A stretch of DNA of 38,376 nt from Isoetes engelmannii (Eukaryota; Streptophyta; Lycopodiopsida; Isoetales; Isoetaceae), in NCBI GenBank assembly GCA_011763485.2, contig JAANSK020177771.1, forward strand, positions 1 to 38,376, in the 5' to 3' direction. The notes under the pieces are model-generated. The model was not told the DNA's origin. It was given only the letters and a program-made list of their open reading frames with translations, and did no database searches. A program made the translations under genes and the position numbers. Below are positions 20,201-32,749 of the stretch, piece after piece. The first letter of the stretch is position 1; each line of letters begins with the position of its first letter.

Positions 20201-23200
20201 AGCATCATCTCTAGCTAGACCAAGAAGTACACGACAAGCAAGTGCCCGAATGCAATCGAGTCCTGAGGGGGGGAGCACCGTTTTTGGATAAAGCAAGTGT
20301 AATAAAACCTTAATGCCATTATTAGCCCGCACTGCCTCACGGGCATAACGATAACCTTGCTCCATGAATGCTGCAAGCCCAGCACCACCGGATCCTGGCC
20401 CAAGAGAAATCCTTGCATCCCCAACCAATGCACACGATGGGGATGCTAACACGCTTGCATTACCAGCTCCCTGGGAAATGCAAGTATCTCCTTTATCTTC
20501 CAGCCTTGGTGGTTTTTCCCTAGCGTCAATAACCATGGCTGTCGACCCATTATTAGTAACTGCAGTCTGTACATTGCTCGATGTTGTGGAAGGTAATGTA
20601 GGCATGCTTGAGGAGATCACAGAGCGACTGCATAAGGAAGGTGGGGGGCAAACAAGATTCACCAGGACCAATAAAGCTGGTTGAATAACCTACAAACCAA
20701 TGATGCTTCAGTAATACATATGAGACGGAACAGAAATAAGCACCGCAATAGACTAAATAATTTTGACCCGCAATCACTGGAGCTATACATATTACTTAAA
20801 AAGGGGGATATTACAGCCATCTGCCTACTGATTCAACTCTTTCCCATCCCCCATCGATAATAATAATTACCACCAGATTCCACTCTATCACTCACCTCAG
20901 GGTCAACAAAAGCTGCACTGCTCACTGCATCAAGAATTGCAGCCATCCCAGGCCTTTCATTGCTCAAAGTAGATCCAACAACAAGCTTACGAGTATTAGG
21001 CATTAATGTTATAACTTGCAATACCCACAATGCATGTTGTGCAAGTTCATGAAGATACTTTTCCCCAGGTGCAACCTGCAACTGAACAGAAAATTTGGGT
21101 AACCACTGAATGGGACTCTAAAACGAAAAAACAAAAGAGAAGATGCATACTTGAGTAGATTCAAGCAAGATAAGGTGTCCATTATAGTTCATAAAGTTCT
21201 CCAGGGCTGGCCATTTTGCTTTCACAAAAACTGGACCCAGTTTTCTGTCACGTTGTAATTGCTGTATGACCGTTTCCATTGCCTCATTACTTATATCAAG
21301 GGGTTTGTATGCAGCTCTTGCATTGTTCATGATGCGTGCCGTACCACGATGCCCTTTATAAGGACGTAAAGTATCAACAAGCAAAAGAAGCTGGGAACGA
21401 AAATATTGACGAAGTGCAAAACAAGCATGATAGGCAAGCTGTTTCTCTGACGATGTCAAAACCTCAGCTGACGATCCCCGATCCACTCTTACACCTGGAG
21501 CAGCTAAATTTGTACTAAGAGAAGTAGATGTTCCACCAGATCTTAATGCAATTGTGCTACGTAAAAGGTTTAATAACCGCCTGAGACCATCCTGCATGTC
21601 AAAGGCATCGATCACAGCACGAAATACGAAAGATGTACCAAAGAATAGTGCAGCATTTCGCCGTGCAGCATCTTGTGAGCAATCTAGAAGTTCAAGAGCA
21701 AGGGCAACAACATCATGTATTACTGGTGATGGTAAGGTGCATACACGCTCCATCACAACCTGTTGGAAAATATAATGTCATAAATCCAGTTCATAAAACA
21801 CGAGACAGATATCTAAGATACACTCACTTGAATGGAAGCAAATGCAAAGAGACAGTACGACATTCCTGTTAATGTTTGTGGCACACGCGGAGTAGCAAGT
21901 AACTGTTGAATGCCCCCACGATCCACAAGAACAGCAGCAAACTTTCTATGGGCAGCAAGAGCACACACTAGCTTTAAGACATCAGCTAGCATCATCATAT
22001 CCTTCAATGATCTGCTCTCAGAATGTCGTTTCATCAGAGCAAGACAAACATCCACACCCTTCTCTTGAAGTACAGGACCAAGTACTTCCATATACTCTCC
22101 TAACTTCTCCAAACATTGTACACAGAACCTCTCTTTTAATGCCACTAATGACTCCAAATCAATGGTGTGTTCATTTTCAACTCCATGTTCCTCTTCGTGG
22201 TCTATGCTGCTATTTGTATTAGGTTGCTTATTGCCATCTTCTCTGCATTACAAAGTAGTAGGGGATCAAATAGACCATACAAAGATATGAGTCAATCAAA
22301 GAAAACAGCCAATACATACCTGAATGCGCTTGTAGCCAAAGCAGCATCGATAACTGTTGCTGCAGCTGCATTGGCGGCTGCTAAAATACCCTCAGCATCA
22401 CTCTCTTTTGCAAGTGCCTATTATCACACATAGACATTAAAAAAGTATGCAATTTTTTTCCAAAACAATGTCAACCACTAGTTTAAACCATTACGAAATA
22501 ATTACACACAGCTGAGCCTTTACTTTTTCAAAATAATGCCAACCACTAGTTTAACCCATTGTAAAATAAGTACACACAGCTGAGCCTTTGATTATGCAAG
22601 ATCTCTTTCATATACCCATCCATTAGGTAATGTCTAAAATTGTGGCACAGAATAGGGCCTATATAACTTCTTCCAGGATGTAAAACTCTCTTACTACAAA
22701 GCAAATCGGACATGTTTATTCATGACAAGAATGCAGCTATGTAAACAACAGGACAAGAAGATGATTGCAGTAACATAAAATGGCATCAGAACAGCGCATA
22801 CCTCTAGTGCTGCAGCTTTAACTAGTTCAGAAGCAGCATCACCTGCGGCCTTAAAAGCTTCTACTGATGCATTAGCTGTTAAAGCCTCTTGCTGAGCTGC
22901 ACGTGAAGCTAATCTCATCATTGGTGACACATCGACACCACCTACCATGAAAACACCTGTGCTTGCATCAGATGATAACACTTCTCCCCCATTTAGGGTT
23001 GCCTCTTTTTGGATCTCCACAAATTTACCAGCATCAACAGGCAATTCAACCTTGGTTTTACGATCCTTGCGAGCTTTTCCATTCTCCTGACTTGATGTGG
23101 ATGCTCTTAGATTTTCTGACTGGTTTATTTGCTGTAAATGTTTCTCACCATCCTGAACATCGGATGTCCTTCCCTTTCCCCGAACCTTTGTCACACGGTC

Positions 23201-25247
23201 ACGATCACTTTTCCGCCTTGATGCCTCCGCCTTCCCACCTTCTTCATGTGTTTCATCTCGAGGCAGGCTGCTAGGGTTTGATTTACCCTTCCCCTCGTTC
23301 TGCTTTTCCCTCTTGCGACGCTTGTCTTCACCTATTCTTTCTTCCATACTGCCATCATCATATCCATCAACATCTGTCCGACCATCCAAGACATCCTCTT
23401 CCTCCGGTCTATCTTCATTTACATCAAAGGCATCTTTACCTCCATATTCTACTGCAGTCTTCTCAGACAGACGATCTCCAGCCCGTGCCTCATCATTACG
23501 AGCTACCTCTAGGGACGGTCTAATGCGCCCCCTAACTTCCTCTTTACCCTTTACAGTGCTTCCAGCATTTCCGACTTTGTTGTCCGTACAAATATCGAAC
23601 TCCCCCAGAACTACCACACGTAAGTAACGCATCAATTTTGCTGCCAAGCCAGTTGTAAGTACTTCTTCAACAATATCTGACCTGCTGAAGTCCACAGATC
23701 AGAACTGTGAATAAATACAACTACGTTCTTGGCAACACATATGCAAAATGCCAGCTTGTATGTCATAATTATATATGCAAAACCAAAAAGAATGACATAC
23801 CCCGATAAAGCTATTGCAAAGAGACCTAAAGCATAAGTTCGTAACATCTCGCTCTCTTTTGACCTGCTTTCTTTGGGTGTGCTAGCCCGCGTTTCTTTCT
23901 TGATGTCACTTCCTATGGGGTCTTTTGCAATATCTTCTATAACAAGTTGCTTAATATATGCGAGAACGGGCTCTTCAAAGATGTAAGGATACTGCGGGAA
24001 CCAAATACGGTGTTAGAAAAGGTATAAGAACAAAAATGATCATGTCATTAAGAAGCCTTTTACATCTTCATTCCTGCAGGGCCATTTCAATATTATGTTT
24101 CTAAAAAGGTCGCGAAGTAACTTGTATGTAACATGGGGCGAAAACGTTCTAATAGTCTTTTACACTCTTCTCTGCTTGCTGGGTTTAACAAACAGATTCG
24201 TTTTTAATCTTATAGGTGTATATAAACTTAGTTGCTAATTGCATGTCCAATCTGTTCCTTATTTATACACCTGTCACAAGACACTCATACATAAATATTG
24301 CATGCTACTCTCTTTCACGTAAACCCCAATATTCAAGGTTGAGAGAATACCGGCCAGGATGATACACAAGCATGTAATAATCTTGCACCAGCTACACGGA
24401 CAGCTACTGATTGCCCAGTCTCCCCAAACAGTCTTAGGGATATGAACTCAAAAAACTCATCATCTTCCTGTAATGTGTAAAATCTCTCAGCAATATAAAC
24501 CAAACAAGAAAACTCATCTACCAAAACAACACTAATATATGGTTTCCCAGGCATATTTAGGTTCGCTTGTGCTCAGCATGTAAATTGCAACTTTATAATA
24601 CTATAATCAAAGCCAATCTACAGCATCAAGGAGACGAAGAATCACCCGAATCAGATTTAACAGGCGCCCTATGGTGTGTGATGAACGAAGATTATTGTTG
24701 TAAGGATGCCCGGTCTGCTCCACATATCTGCAATTTATTGCTGTGCCCATAAGTACTTCAAACCCCAACAAAAACCCTACACAAAACCCAATTTTGAATA
24801 CTAGGCCATCTGATCGACATATCTAGTACACAGAATTGCCATAAGAAGGCCATAGCACAGGAACAAATGCCATGGACTACAAAATTCCTCGACCACAAAA
24901 AACTTCCACTTCATAGCATAACCTAATAAAGCGATTATTCTATGCGAGCTTCGGGAAGAATCATCTTACAATCTTCACTGATTCTGCAACACAAGAGCTA
25001 TTCAAACAGGTAATTTAACGGGCACATAAAGCCATTACCTTGTTTCTTCCTTTTCCAGGATTGCCGCTAAGGCATGGAGAGTTCGAGGGTCCGGATTGGG
25101 GTCCGCTTCCACTATGCTGCGCATCATCCCTTTAACTTTATCTATAACATCTTCGTTCTGATTCGCAATCGCCATTCCGGTTGCGGTGCCAGTGTTACTA
25201 TCAGCGGCCACAGGAGCTGGACCAGCACCTTCAGCTGGGGAATCCAT
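17218..25247 (-). CDS. DCAF1: DCAF1 (VprBP) homologue, substrate receptor of CUL4-DDB1 E3 ligase, 14 exons
   Basis: DCAF1 bridges DDB1 of the CUL4 ubiquitin ligase to its substrates in the nucleus. Exons in coding order: 25247-25039, 24727-24646, 24467-24351, 23991-23801, 23684-22802, 22417-22320, 22242-21828, 21759-21151, 21075-20896, 20689-20174, 20043-19921, 19693-19578, 19514-17969, 17901-17218. The summed length is 5,769 bases, a clean 1,922 codons plus TGA, close to the plant family size. The start is ATG 25247 (MDSPAEGAG). An N-terminal armadillo-like part includes HTIGRLLNLIR and FFEFISLRLFGE; exon 5 carries a charged low-complexity insert (Lys/Arg/Glu/Asp). A LisH motif begins near residue 1180 (RELLQLIHEHLLASGLV). 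A WD40 region follows, with DVRLWN and two DDB1-binding WDxR motifs, WDHR (about 1667) and WDMR (about 1703). The tail from about 1800 is strongly acidic, as in known DCAF1s. The exon 5 acceptor is a CAGCAG tandem (23684 or 23681). Confidence 0.95.
20041..20134. repeat. 47-bp tandem duplication covering the exon 11 splice acceptor of DCAF1
   Basis: The unit starting CACCTTTGAAAATTAAAATT occurs at 20041-20087 and again at 20088-20134, apparently identical. On the coding strand each copy ends in TTTTCAAAG|GTGGG, so the true 3' splice site of exon 11 (20043) has a twin 47 bases upstream. Use of the twin would shift the frame. Confidence 0.9.
22455..22590. repeat. Two tandem 68-bp copies in a DCAF1 intron
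   Basis: Diverged copies at 22455-22522 and 22523-22590, sharing CAACCACTAGTTTAA and ACACACAGCTGAGCCTTT at a constant 68-base offset. They lie in the intron between exons 5 and 6 and affect neither splice site. Confidence 0.8.
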
Positions 25248-25509
25248 CGCCAAGCTACAGCTACTTCAAAACTACCTTAGTTGCGACAAGCAGGGCCATG
25301 TATGAAGCCCTTCCGACGGAATGAGGGGAAAAAGAGAAGGATTGCCGCTCCTCCATCGACGAACTTGGTTTGCCTTTGGACCGTCGGAATACCGCATACG
25401 TACTATAACGTGGACGTATTTGTACGAAGCAACCTTAATGTTGTTCGCCGACTTTTCAAACAACTCAATACATTATACTTTTGAGTTGCCAAAAAGGCAA
25501 ACCCTTGTT
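25248..25509. promoter_or_regulatory. DCAF1 5' flank (putative promoter and leader, minus strand)
   Basis: This is the region upstream of the DCAF1 start. No clear TATA box is visible on the minus strand, as is common for housekeeping plant genes. A foldback-like GAGTTGCCAAAAAGGCAAACCC (25484-25505) marks its outer side. The transcription start is not defined. Confidence 0.3.
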
Positions 25510-26152
25510 TAGGGTGGTTTCCCATGAACCTCAATGCCAAACCTAGTCCAAATATGGATTGAAGGATAAATGGGGTTCTAATGAACGTAAGAATAGAATA
25601 GAATTTTAACGTCTATGGAAATTCAATCGGGTTATGGGACCCCCCCCCCCCTTCCTTGGTAGCGCCAATGGAGGCGCAAAACGGCAAAATCAGGTCCAAA
25701 CTCGGGCTTTGAGAAATAGGTTGGCAATACTTGCAGACGATGTTCTATACCTTAGGGGGGTTTCCCATGAACGGCAGACCTCAAGGTTTCTAGACCTCAA
25801 GGTCTGGAGCAAGCTTTCTGCGTTCCCATGAATCAGAAGACCTCAAGGTTTTTTCTTGTAAAATCTCACTCGATTGATGCACACGAACAAAATCTAGCTA
25901 TTGATCAAAATCAGGTCTAAAACATGAGCACAAAGTAATTGTGATGCATAGGTCCCAGGCTTGAGCCCCACAAACCTGAGCGATCATGGGAACTGGCCTC
26001 CAGAAATCAGACCTCTAGAAAACCTGCAGGTATTGCGTCCATGGGAAGCCCCCCTAAGTCAGCCCAGGCTAGGTGCTCATATGAACTCCCGACATGTCGT
26101 TCTGACCTTCATAGAACTTGGAGGTTCTCTGCCTATGGGGAACCACCTTGTA
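25510..26152. mobile_element. Possible outer foldback element, split by an inner one
   Basis: AGGGTGGTTTCCCATGAACC at the left (from 25511) is imperfectly inverted at the right in CCTATGGGGAACCACCTTG (26132-26150). Between the two sits the better defined element at 25751-26058. The arms are short and imperfect, and part of the interior is a 12-C run (25640-25651), so the outer element is only a suggestion. It may share ancestry with the inner one, since both termini contain TTTCCCATGAAC. Confidence 0.3.
25751..26058. mobile_element. MITE-like element with G6-rich inverted termini, possible TA target duplication
   Basis: CTTAGGGGGGTTTCCCATG (25751-25769) is inverted at 26040-26058 as CATGGGAAGCCCCCCTAAG, matching at 18 of 19 positions; the pairing continues for about four more bases inward. 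If the ends are the G6/C6 runs, both flanks read TA, as expected for Tc1/mariner-type (Stowaway-like) elements. The interior holds three near copies of AGACCTCAAGGT. No ORF. Confidence 0.55.
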
Positions 26153-26292
26153 TATAATGGGGATTAAGAATGTGTATACAACATAAGCCATCATGTTTGA
26201 ATATTTTTGATGGATTGTGCATGGTTTGACACGGTTGATCCATGTGTTTAAATATGTAAGAGGGGAATACAATTCATTTGAAGTAACACGAT

Positions 26293-26347
26293 GAATTGAA
26301 TTGAATTGAATTGAATTGAATTGAATTGAATTGAATTGAATTGAATT
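26293..26347. repeat. Microsatellite (GAATT)11
   Basis: Eleven perfect copies of the 5-base unit GAATT (AATTG in other phase), 55 bases in all. It is probably variable in length between individuals. Confidence 0.95.
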
Positions 26348-27199
26348 TTATCCTCCACAAAGACCAAGAGGCAAAGAGATACCTCTTGTTTGAAAGCTTC
26401 ATTTAGCATAATACTATCACATTCAACTTGTTATTCAAACACTATAATATTCTATTAAGGGCAGGATAACCCTCGGATCATTAGCACTTTGGTTTCTTTT
26501 TTAACTCAAAACTTAAATGCATGCCATTAGGGATGTTGAAGCTTTTAAAACAATTCAAATTTGAAAGCTTGCTCACGGTGTCCGACGTTGCCAGGCTTTA
26601 CTAACAAATTGATGAAACGTACTCTTACTAATATGATCTTATATTGCAATGCAAAAGCAACAATGATTATAGTTGAAGTTGTGTATGTCCCTCTTTGGTT
26701 TGGAGGGAGGTAGCGGCATTTAGCACGTGATTGAGCAGGCCTTGATGATTGTAGGCAAATTGAGTATGGCAAAAGGAGGCATGTTGTGCCCCATTTGCAG
26801 AAGGGACCATTCTCTAATTGAAGCAGTGGGTTAAAATTATAGAATTGATATGAGAAATAAATGGCAGCTTCATTCTAAAACTAAGGTGATCCAAACAACC
26901 CAACAAATAGGATACTGCCAGATTGAATTGCTGTATAATGCGTCAAAGCATTCATAAATGGCAACGACTTAGCCAGAGCACCCAGCTATCACTTGATATT
27001 GAACCTGTTGCAACAGCATATAGAACATGGGTTAAGCTCACTGCTAGCCATGGTTAAGATTACAATGCAACTCTAAAATGATGTTGTACCTGGGAGCAAA
27101 AGAACATTGCTTTGATAAAAGTCCAGCATCCAAATCCTTCATGAAATCCATATGTTTCTTTGTAATGCACATTCAGTAATTTATAGAAGCAACCTGTAA
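26348..27199. other. Intergenic / left flank of the copia element
   Basis: No gene was recognised. The outer part of the left LTR should lie here, but no similarity to the matching part of the right LTR could be found by eye. Confidence 0.4.
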
Positions 27200-27302
27200 G
27201 GCTTTAAACCATGATGGTACCATTGAATGTGTTCTAGATTTGCCTGCACCAGTTAGGTCTTGGTAATGTCTGCATCAACATGTTGACATGACAATTACAA
27301 CA
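27200..27302 (-). repeat. Left (3') LTR of the copia element, recognisable part
   Basis: Matches the outer end of the right LTR (32204-32310) in the same orientation, from GGCTTT through ACCATGATGGTACCATTGAA to ACAATTACAA. The inner end has the expected CA (TG on the element strand) beside the polypurine tract. The rest of this LTR to the left of 27200 could not be matched. Confidence 0.75.
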
Positions 27303-27312
27303 TTCCTCCTTC
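27303..27312 (-). other. Polypurine tract of the copia element
   Basis: GAAGGAGGAA on the element strand, directly before the TG that opens the left LTR. This is the usual primer for plus-strand synthesis in LTR elements. Confidence 0.65.
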
Positions 27313-30300
27313 ATGTCAAGTTAATATGAAGTTCTGCCTGATGTTTCCCAATCCATATATCTGTTATAAATCTTGCACAGTTTCAGAAATTAAATACTTA
27401 CTTGGAGACCACATTGAACTTAAGTTGCTCCTCCTTAGATATAATGCATTTGTAGCTGTGAACTCCCAATATGTTCTTGAACTTCAGAAACTTGACTAAC
27501 GGTAATGCCTTAGTAAGAATATCAGCTGCCTGTTCCTCAGATTTAATATATTCCACTGGGACATATCCCTTTTCAACTAGCTCTCGAATAAAATGCATAT
27601 GTATCTCAATGTGCTTAGTTCTTTGATGCAATACTGGGTTTTTTGTGATAGCTATACAACCGAGGCCATCACTTAAAAGAGGTGTTGGACCTTCTTGGAT
27701 AATTACCAGCTCATTTAGAAGTCTCCTTCCCCATGCAATTTCTTTCTCTGCTAGAGTTGCAGCAGCATATTCTGCTTCTGCAGAAGACATGGTTGTACTA
27801 GTTTGTTTTTTGGACTTCCAGCTAACAGAACCTCCAGCAAGCATTAATGTAAATCTTGAGGTGGATTTCCTATGATCTAAATCTAATGCCCAATCTGCAT
27901 CACAATAAGCCTTTAGCTTTAAATCATCATTAGAAAATGTAATACCTTGATCTTGTGTACCCTTCAAGAATCTTAAAATTCTCTTTGCTGCTATCCAATG
28001 TTGCTGACCTGGGTTGTTAGTGTACCTGCTAAGTAGACCTGCTGCAAAGCCAATATCTGGTCGAGTACAGTTGGTAACATAAAGTAAGCAGCCAATTAAT
28101 TCCCTATAGGGTGTATTTTCCATTTCTGCTATCTCTGAATCCGTGGTTGGAGACATGATTGCAGATATCCTATGCCCTGGAACTAAAGGAGTATCAACTG
28201 TTTTGCAGTCAACCATACCAAATCTCTTGAGTATACCTTGTATGTTTGCAGTTTGGGTTAATGACATGATTTTCTTCTCCCTGTCCCTTTTGACCTCAAT
28301 TCCCAAAAAACTTTTGAGTTCTCCCAAGTCAGTCATTTTAAATTTATGTTTCAAGACTTGCTTGCACTCATTCAAGTAATTCAGGTGATTTTCCACCATA
28401 ATGCAATCATCTACATATATAGAGTAATTATGCAAAAACTGTCTTGTTCTTTTCTGACATATCCGTCACTGATAAGTTTCTCAAACTTGTTTTCCCTCAA
28501 GAACTTATCCATGCATATATACCATTGTTGAGGTGATTGTTTCAAGCCATAAACTGCCCTCCTCAACTTCCAAACTTTATTATTTCCTTGCTCAAATTTC
28601 AAGGCCTGTTTCATGAAGATTTCCTCATCTAGGGTGGCATTTAGAAATGCAGTACTCACATCCATGTGATGTACTTCAAAATTTCTAGCATTTGCATAAG
28701 CTAGAAGCATTCTAATGCTAGTAAGTTTAACTATAGGAGAAAATGTCTCATCATAATCTAAGCTTTCTTTTGTGAGAACCCTTTTGCTACTAACCTTGCC
28801 TTGTAAATTTGAGTAGTTCCATCAAGTCCAGCTTTCAGTTTGAATAGCCATTTGATGTCCACAATGTTTCTACCATCTGGTGTCTCTACTAACTCATATG
28901 TCCCTGTTCTCTTAAATGAGGAAATTTCCTCCTCCATAGCAGCCTTCCACCTTTGAGAGTCAGATGATATCATTGCTTCCTCATAACTGTTTGGCACATT
29001 AGGCTCTAGGATAGCCATAACGTTACTTAATTCTTCTTCTTCATCAAGATCACCTATGAGTCTCAAGCTTCTGCCTTCCCTTTGTCTCCCATATTTTTCT
29101 GTGTCAATTCTTGCTTCTTCTGGAAATCTTTCTGCCTCACTTTTTCTAGTTTTCTTTTTAACAACTTGTTCAACATTTTCAGGTCTGCTTGTGTCCTCTT
29201 GTTCAGCAACATTTTCTGGTCCCCTTTCTTGCTGCTCATGCTGATTCAAAATGATGTCATCATCATCAATAAATATGTTTTCTACTACATGTTCCTGCAC
29301 AGTGCTAGAAGTGACAGCTTGACTGTTAGCAGCATTGTTTGATCTATCTTTATAAAATTTTGTTTCATCAAAATGAACATCCTTGCTTGTAATAATCCTT
29401 TTGGTCAAGGGATCAAATACCTTGCCTTTTGATAGTTGATCATACCCTATTAAATAACATGGTATAGATCTGTCATTCAACTTTTGTCTATTCTCTTCAG
29501 GGACACGATAGTAGCATAGACATCCATAGGCTCTATATTTAGTTACATCAGGTTTAGTGTCATACCATATTTCATCAGGAGCCTTGCCATTTGTATTTCT
29601 GGAAGGTAGTTTGTTCGGATTTCCACTGCAGCAAGGACAGCCTCCTCCCATAGGAAATTTGGCAAACCTGTATGTTTTAACATGGATATCACAAAGTTAA
29701 GTATGGACCTGTTCTTTCTCTCGGATACACCATTTTGTTGAGGAGTGTGAGCACACGTTAGTTGCCGCCTTATCCCATTTGTAAAGCAATAGTTGTTAAA
29801 CCTGTTTGAAACAAACTCACCACTTCTGCCGGTTCTGAGACATTTTACTTTTTTCCCGGTCTGTCTCTCCATCTCTGCTTGATACGCCTTGAATTGTTTT
29901 TCAGCGTGTAGGTCTTTGTTTTTCTGGAGTAATCATCTGTGAATGTGATGAAGTACTTCTTCCCATGTATGCTTTTAATATTTATGAGTCCACACAAGTC
30001 ACTATGGACAAGCTCATTTATTTCCTTAGCTCTCTTTGCCTTCTTTGGAAAGGGTAGTCTACATTGCTTTCCCTTATAGCAACCTATGCAATTAAAAATT
30101 CCTTCTTCCGTCTCTGTGGCATGAATCTGCTCTGTTTTGACCATATATTTAAGATTATTTGCATGAGTGTGTCCCAATCTTTCATGCCATAATTTCAGTG
30201 TTGGTATTGTAATAGCATTAATACCACTTATGTCATGACTTTTAAAGCCAAATAATTTCCCTACTTGTTTCCCCAAAAATTTAATTTCATTATCCTTCAT

Positions 30301-31684
30301 AATTTTACAACAATGCTTGTCAAAGTTAACAGAGTAGCCAAGATCAACCAACTGTGTGACAGAAATCAGATTTTTTATTAAATTTGGAACACATAGAACA
30401 TTCTCTAAGCAAACAGGTACTCCATTTAAATCAAAAAGTTCTAACAATCCAGCTTCTTCTACTTTTTGTAAATTTCCATCTCCCATTTGAACAAAACTAG
30501 CATTCTTGGCTTTCCTCTATTTGACTTTAGATGAGGACTTAATCACGCTTCTCTCAGCTCCACTATCTAACACATACAAGTCATCATCATCCTTTAGTTT
30601 AGATCCAACGTTTACTGACAATGCATTTGAACAACTTATCTCTGCATCTTCATCTTGAGTTTCTTCATCTTCCTCGACCTTTTCAGCTGTCATGTTAACA
30701 GTAGCAGCTCTTCTTTTGCCCTTGTTGTTTCTTCCCCCTCGGTTTTCTCCTTTATTGAAGCCTTTGGTTTTTCCTGCACTATTCTTAACATTCTTGGGAC
30801 TAGAACAGTTATTAGCAAGATGCCCAAATCCTTGGTAATTATAGCATTTAAGGCCTTTCTCTAATTTAGGACAGTTTGCCTTTAAGTGGCCATAAGCATC
30901 ACACTCACAGCAGGTTCCTATTTTATTTTGATCTCGGTCTCTTCCTCCTGCAGCAAACAATATCTCACTTGGTTCTTCTTCCTCATCATTTATAACTATA
31001 TTCTGCTCGAGCTCTGTCTTAACCATTCTTTCAGCTTCTTCCCTATTGTTAGCAACATTTCTAACAAGTGTAGCAAGATGCTTATGTTTAGAGAATACCT
31101 TAGCAATAGAATCTATCTGAAACTCCATTGAGACTGGTACTCCAGCTGCCTCCATATCTGCAATTATATTATCAAATTTCTCAAACATCTCCTTTACATC
31201 CTACTCTCCAAACCTCAAGTTTCTCAACTCCTTGTCCAAGACATCCAGTTGAGAAGAGGATTTTACCTGATAAGTTTGAACCGTATAGTTCCACATTTGT
31301 TTTGGAGACATGCCTCTCATCTTTAATAAAATGCTAGAACTTATTTTGCTCTTTATTACAGCCTTGGCTTCTAACGTTTTTGCAACATTACCTGCTGCAC
31401 TACTCACCTCCACTGCACCAGTTGCTCCAGATGAGCTTGATGCCCTCAAAGGGCTCTGATTCACCCCTGCAGTACTAGCATTGGTACCTGATGCAACACT
31501 TGCATAAGTACATCCTCTAACCTGAGTACCCTCAGGTTCTTCAATGCATTCCCAAAGTCCTTCAACTCTAAGAACTACATCAACTTTCTCCTTCCACACT
31601 TGGAAGCCTGCACCACCTATGTAAACCTCGATTGCACTAAGCAATGAGGCACCTAGTCTACTTGCCATTGTGAATAAGGAACCT

Positions 31685-31696
31685 GCTCTGATACCA
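31685..31696 (-). other. Primer binding site (initiator tRNA-Met type)
   Basis: TGGTATCAGAGC on the element strand, the standard plant copia primer site, just inside the right LTR and followed by gag. Confidence 0.85.
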
Positions 31697-31697
31697 G

Positions 31698-32310
31698 ATG
31701 ATGTGAAATATTTAGTGTCAACAATAACTAGTATCAATAACTTGTTTCTTCAATCCAAACAACTTCACCTTTGAATTGAATATCACTAGTAACATTACAT
31801 TCAAAGAAGCTAAATTCTAATATCAAGTCATTGAAATGAATTTCTATGGACCATTGATATTATTGGACGAGACACTATTCATTTGGCATTAGCTAAAACA
31901 CTGTTCATCCATACTCGACCTCGAAACAAACCTTCAGAAATACCTCCTAATTTGATTATTCTAGGATCCGGCTCATGAGATGCCCGACCCTATCAGTTGT
32001 GCAAGCTAAGTACATCATGATCTGTCGGTTTAGCCAAACCGAGCGGATTCAAATGATATTTGGCTCGAAGTAATTTGCTACAGTACTTGCTTTATGTAAT
32101 TAGGCATATTCTTAGGTTAAGGTTTTAACAGAGGCAACCTTTAACCTTCGAGCAAACAAAAAAAACATTCACCTTAATCAACTTTATGTTTATCATACTC
32201 AATGGCTTTGAACCATGATGGTACCATTGAATGTGTTTTAGATTTGCCTGCACCAGTTAGGTCTTGGTAATGCCTGCATCAACATGTAACTTGACCTAAC
32301 AATTACAATA
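31698..32310 (-). repeat. Right (5') LTR of the copia element
   Basis: Bounded on the inside by the primer site and on the outside by the sequence shared with the left LTR. It is about 610 bp. Only the outer ~105 bases find a partner in the left LTR, so part of one LTR has been lost or replaced. Confidence 0.65.
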
Positions 32311-32749
32311 GAAGCCAAATATGTGAAGCCATGCTGTGGTGTCTCTGCCCATGCCGATATTGACACTGTCGATAAATTATTGATTTGCAGAGTTGGTGCA
32401 TCTGCAAGCTTCAGTTCGAGCTTTAGTTCGTTTGATTTCAAAAGCTTTTGAAGGTTTTAGGTGTTCTTCGATTGCTCATGGTTTCTTTTTTTGCTGGATT
32501 TTATTGCATGAGTCTGGCGATTCTGGCAAGGTCTTCCTTGTCCGATTCTTTGCTCCAGAATAAACCGAGGAAGGCGGTTTTCTGATAAATATCCAGCACC
32601 TCTGATCTTGGTTCTTCAGCTAGATTCTTTTGTGCAGGGTTAGATGGGGTTATTTTGCTCTATTTTGGCATTTCCCCATCGATTGTGAAGAAACGATAAG
32701 TCGGGAGGAGGTTGAAACCTTTGTTTTTGTGTTTCTTGTTTAGTTTGAA
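32311..32749. other. Flank of the copia element, no gene seen
   Basis: No gene was recognised. Just before the duplication starts, a shorter relative of its first block occurs (CCTTTGTTTTTGTGTTTCTTG, about 32719-32739), so the local repeat array begins slightly earlier. Confidence 0.4.

Larger units (their letters stand above)
27200..32310 (-). mobile_element. Ty1/copia LTR retrotransposon, broken fossil
   Basis: A copia element about 5.1 kb long in its recognisable extent, reading leftwards. Parts in transcription order: right (5') LTR, primer site complementary to initiator tRNA-Met, gag with zinc knuckles (about 30800-30920), aspartic protease with D-S-G (about 30570), integrase with its zinc-binding N-terminal part (about 30050-30200) and core (about 29550-30000), reverse transcriptase (about 28300-28850, YVDD present), RNase H (about 27500-27950), polypurine tract and left (3') LTR. 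The order integrase before reverse transcriptase defines Ty1/copia. The coding part is broken in roughly half a dozen places, so it is not active. Over the best-aligned ~80 bases the two LTRs differ at three positions, suggesting a moderately recent insertion that has since decayed. Confidence 0.92.

Noticed and set aside
22963-23627. Plus-strand frames of 80-104 residues
   Set aside because: They lie antisense to the charged exon 5 of DCAF1, whose reading frame is supported by homology and exon phase.
32203-32310. Match between 27200 and 32204 as an independent dispersed repeat
   Set aside because: The position beside a polypurine tract on one side and at the right distance from a tRNA-Met primer site on the other makes these LTR ends.
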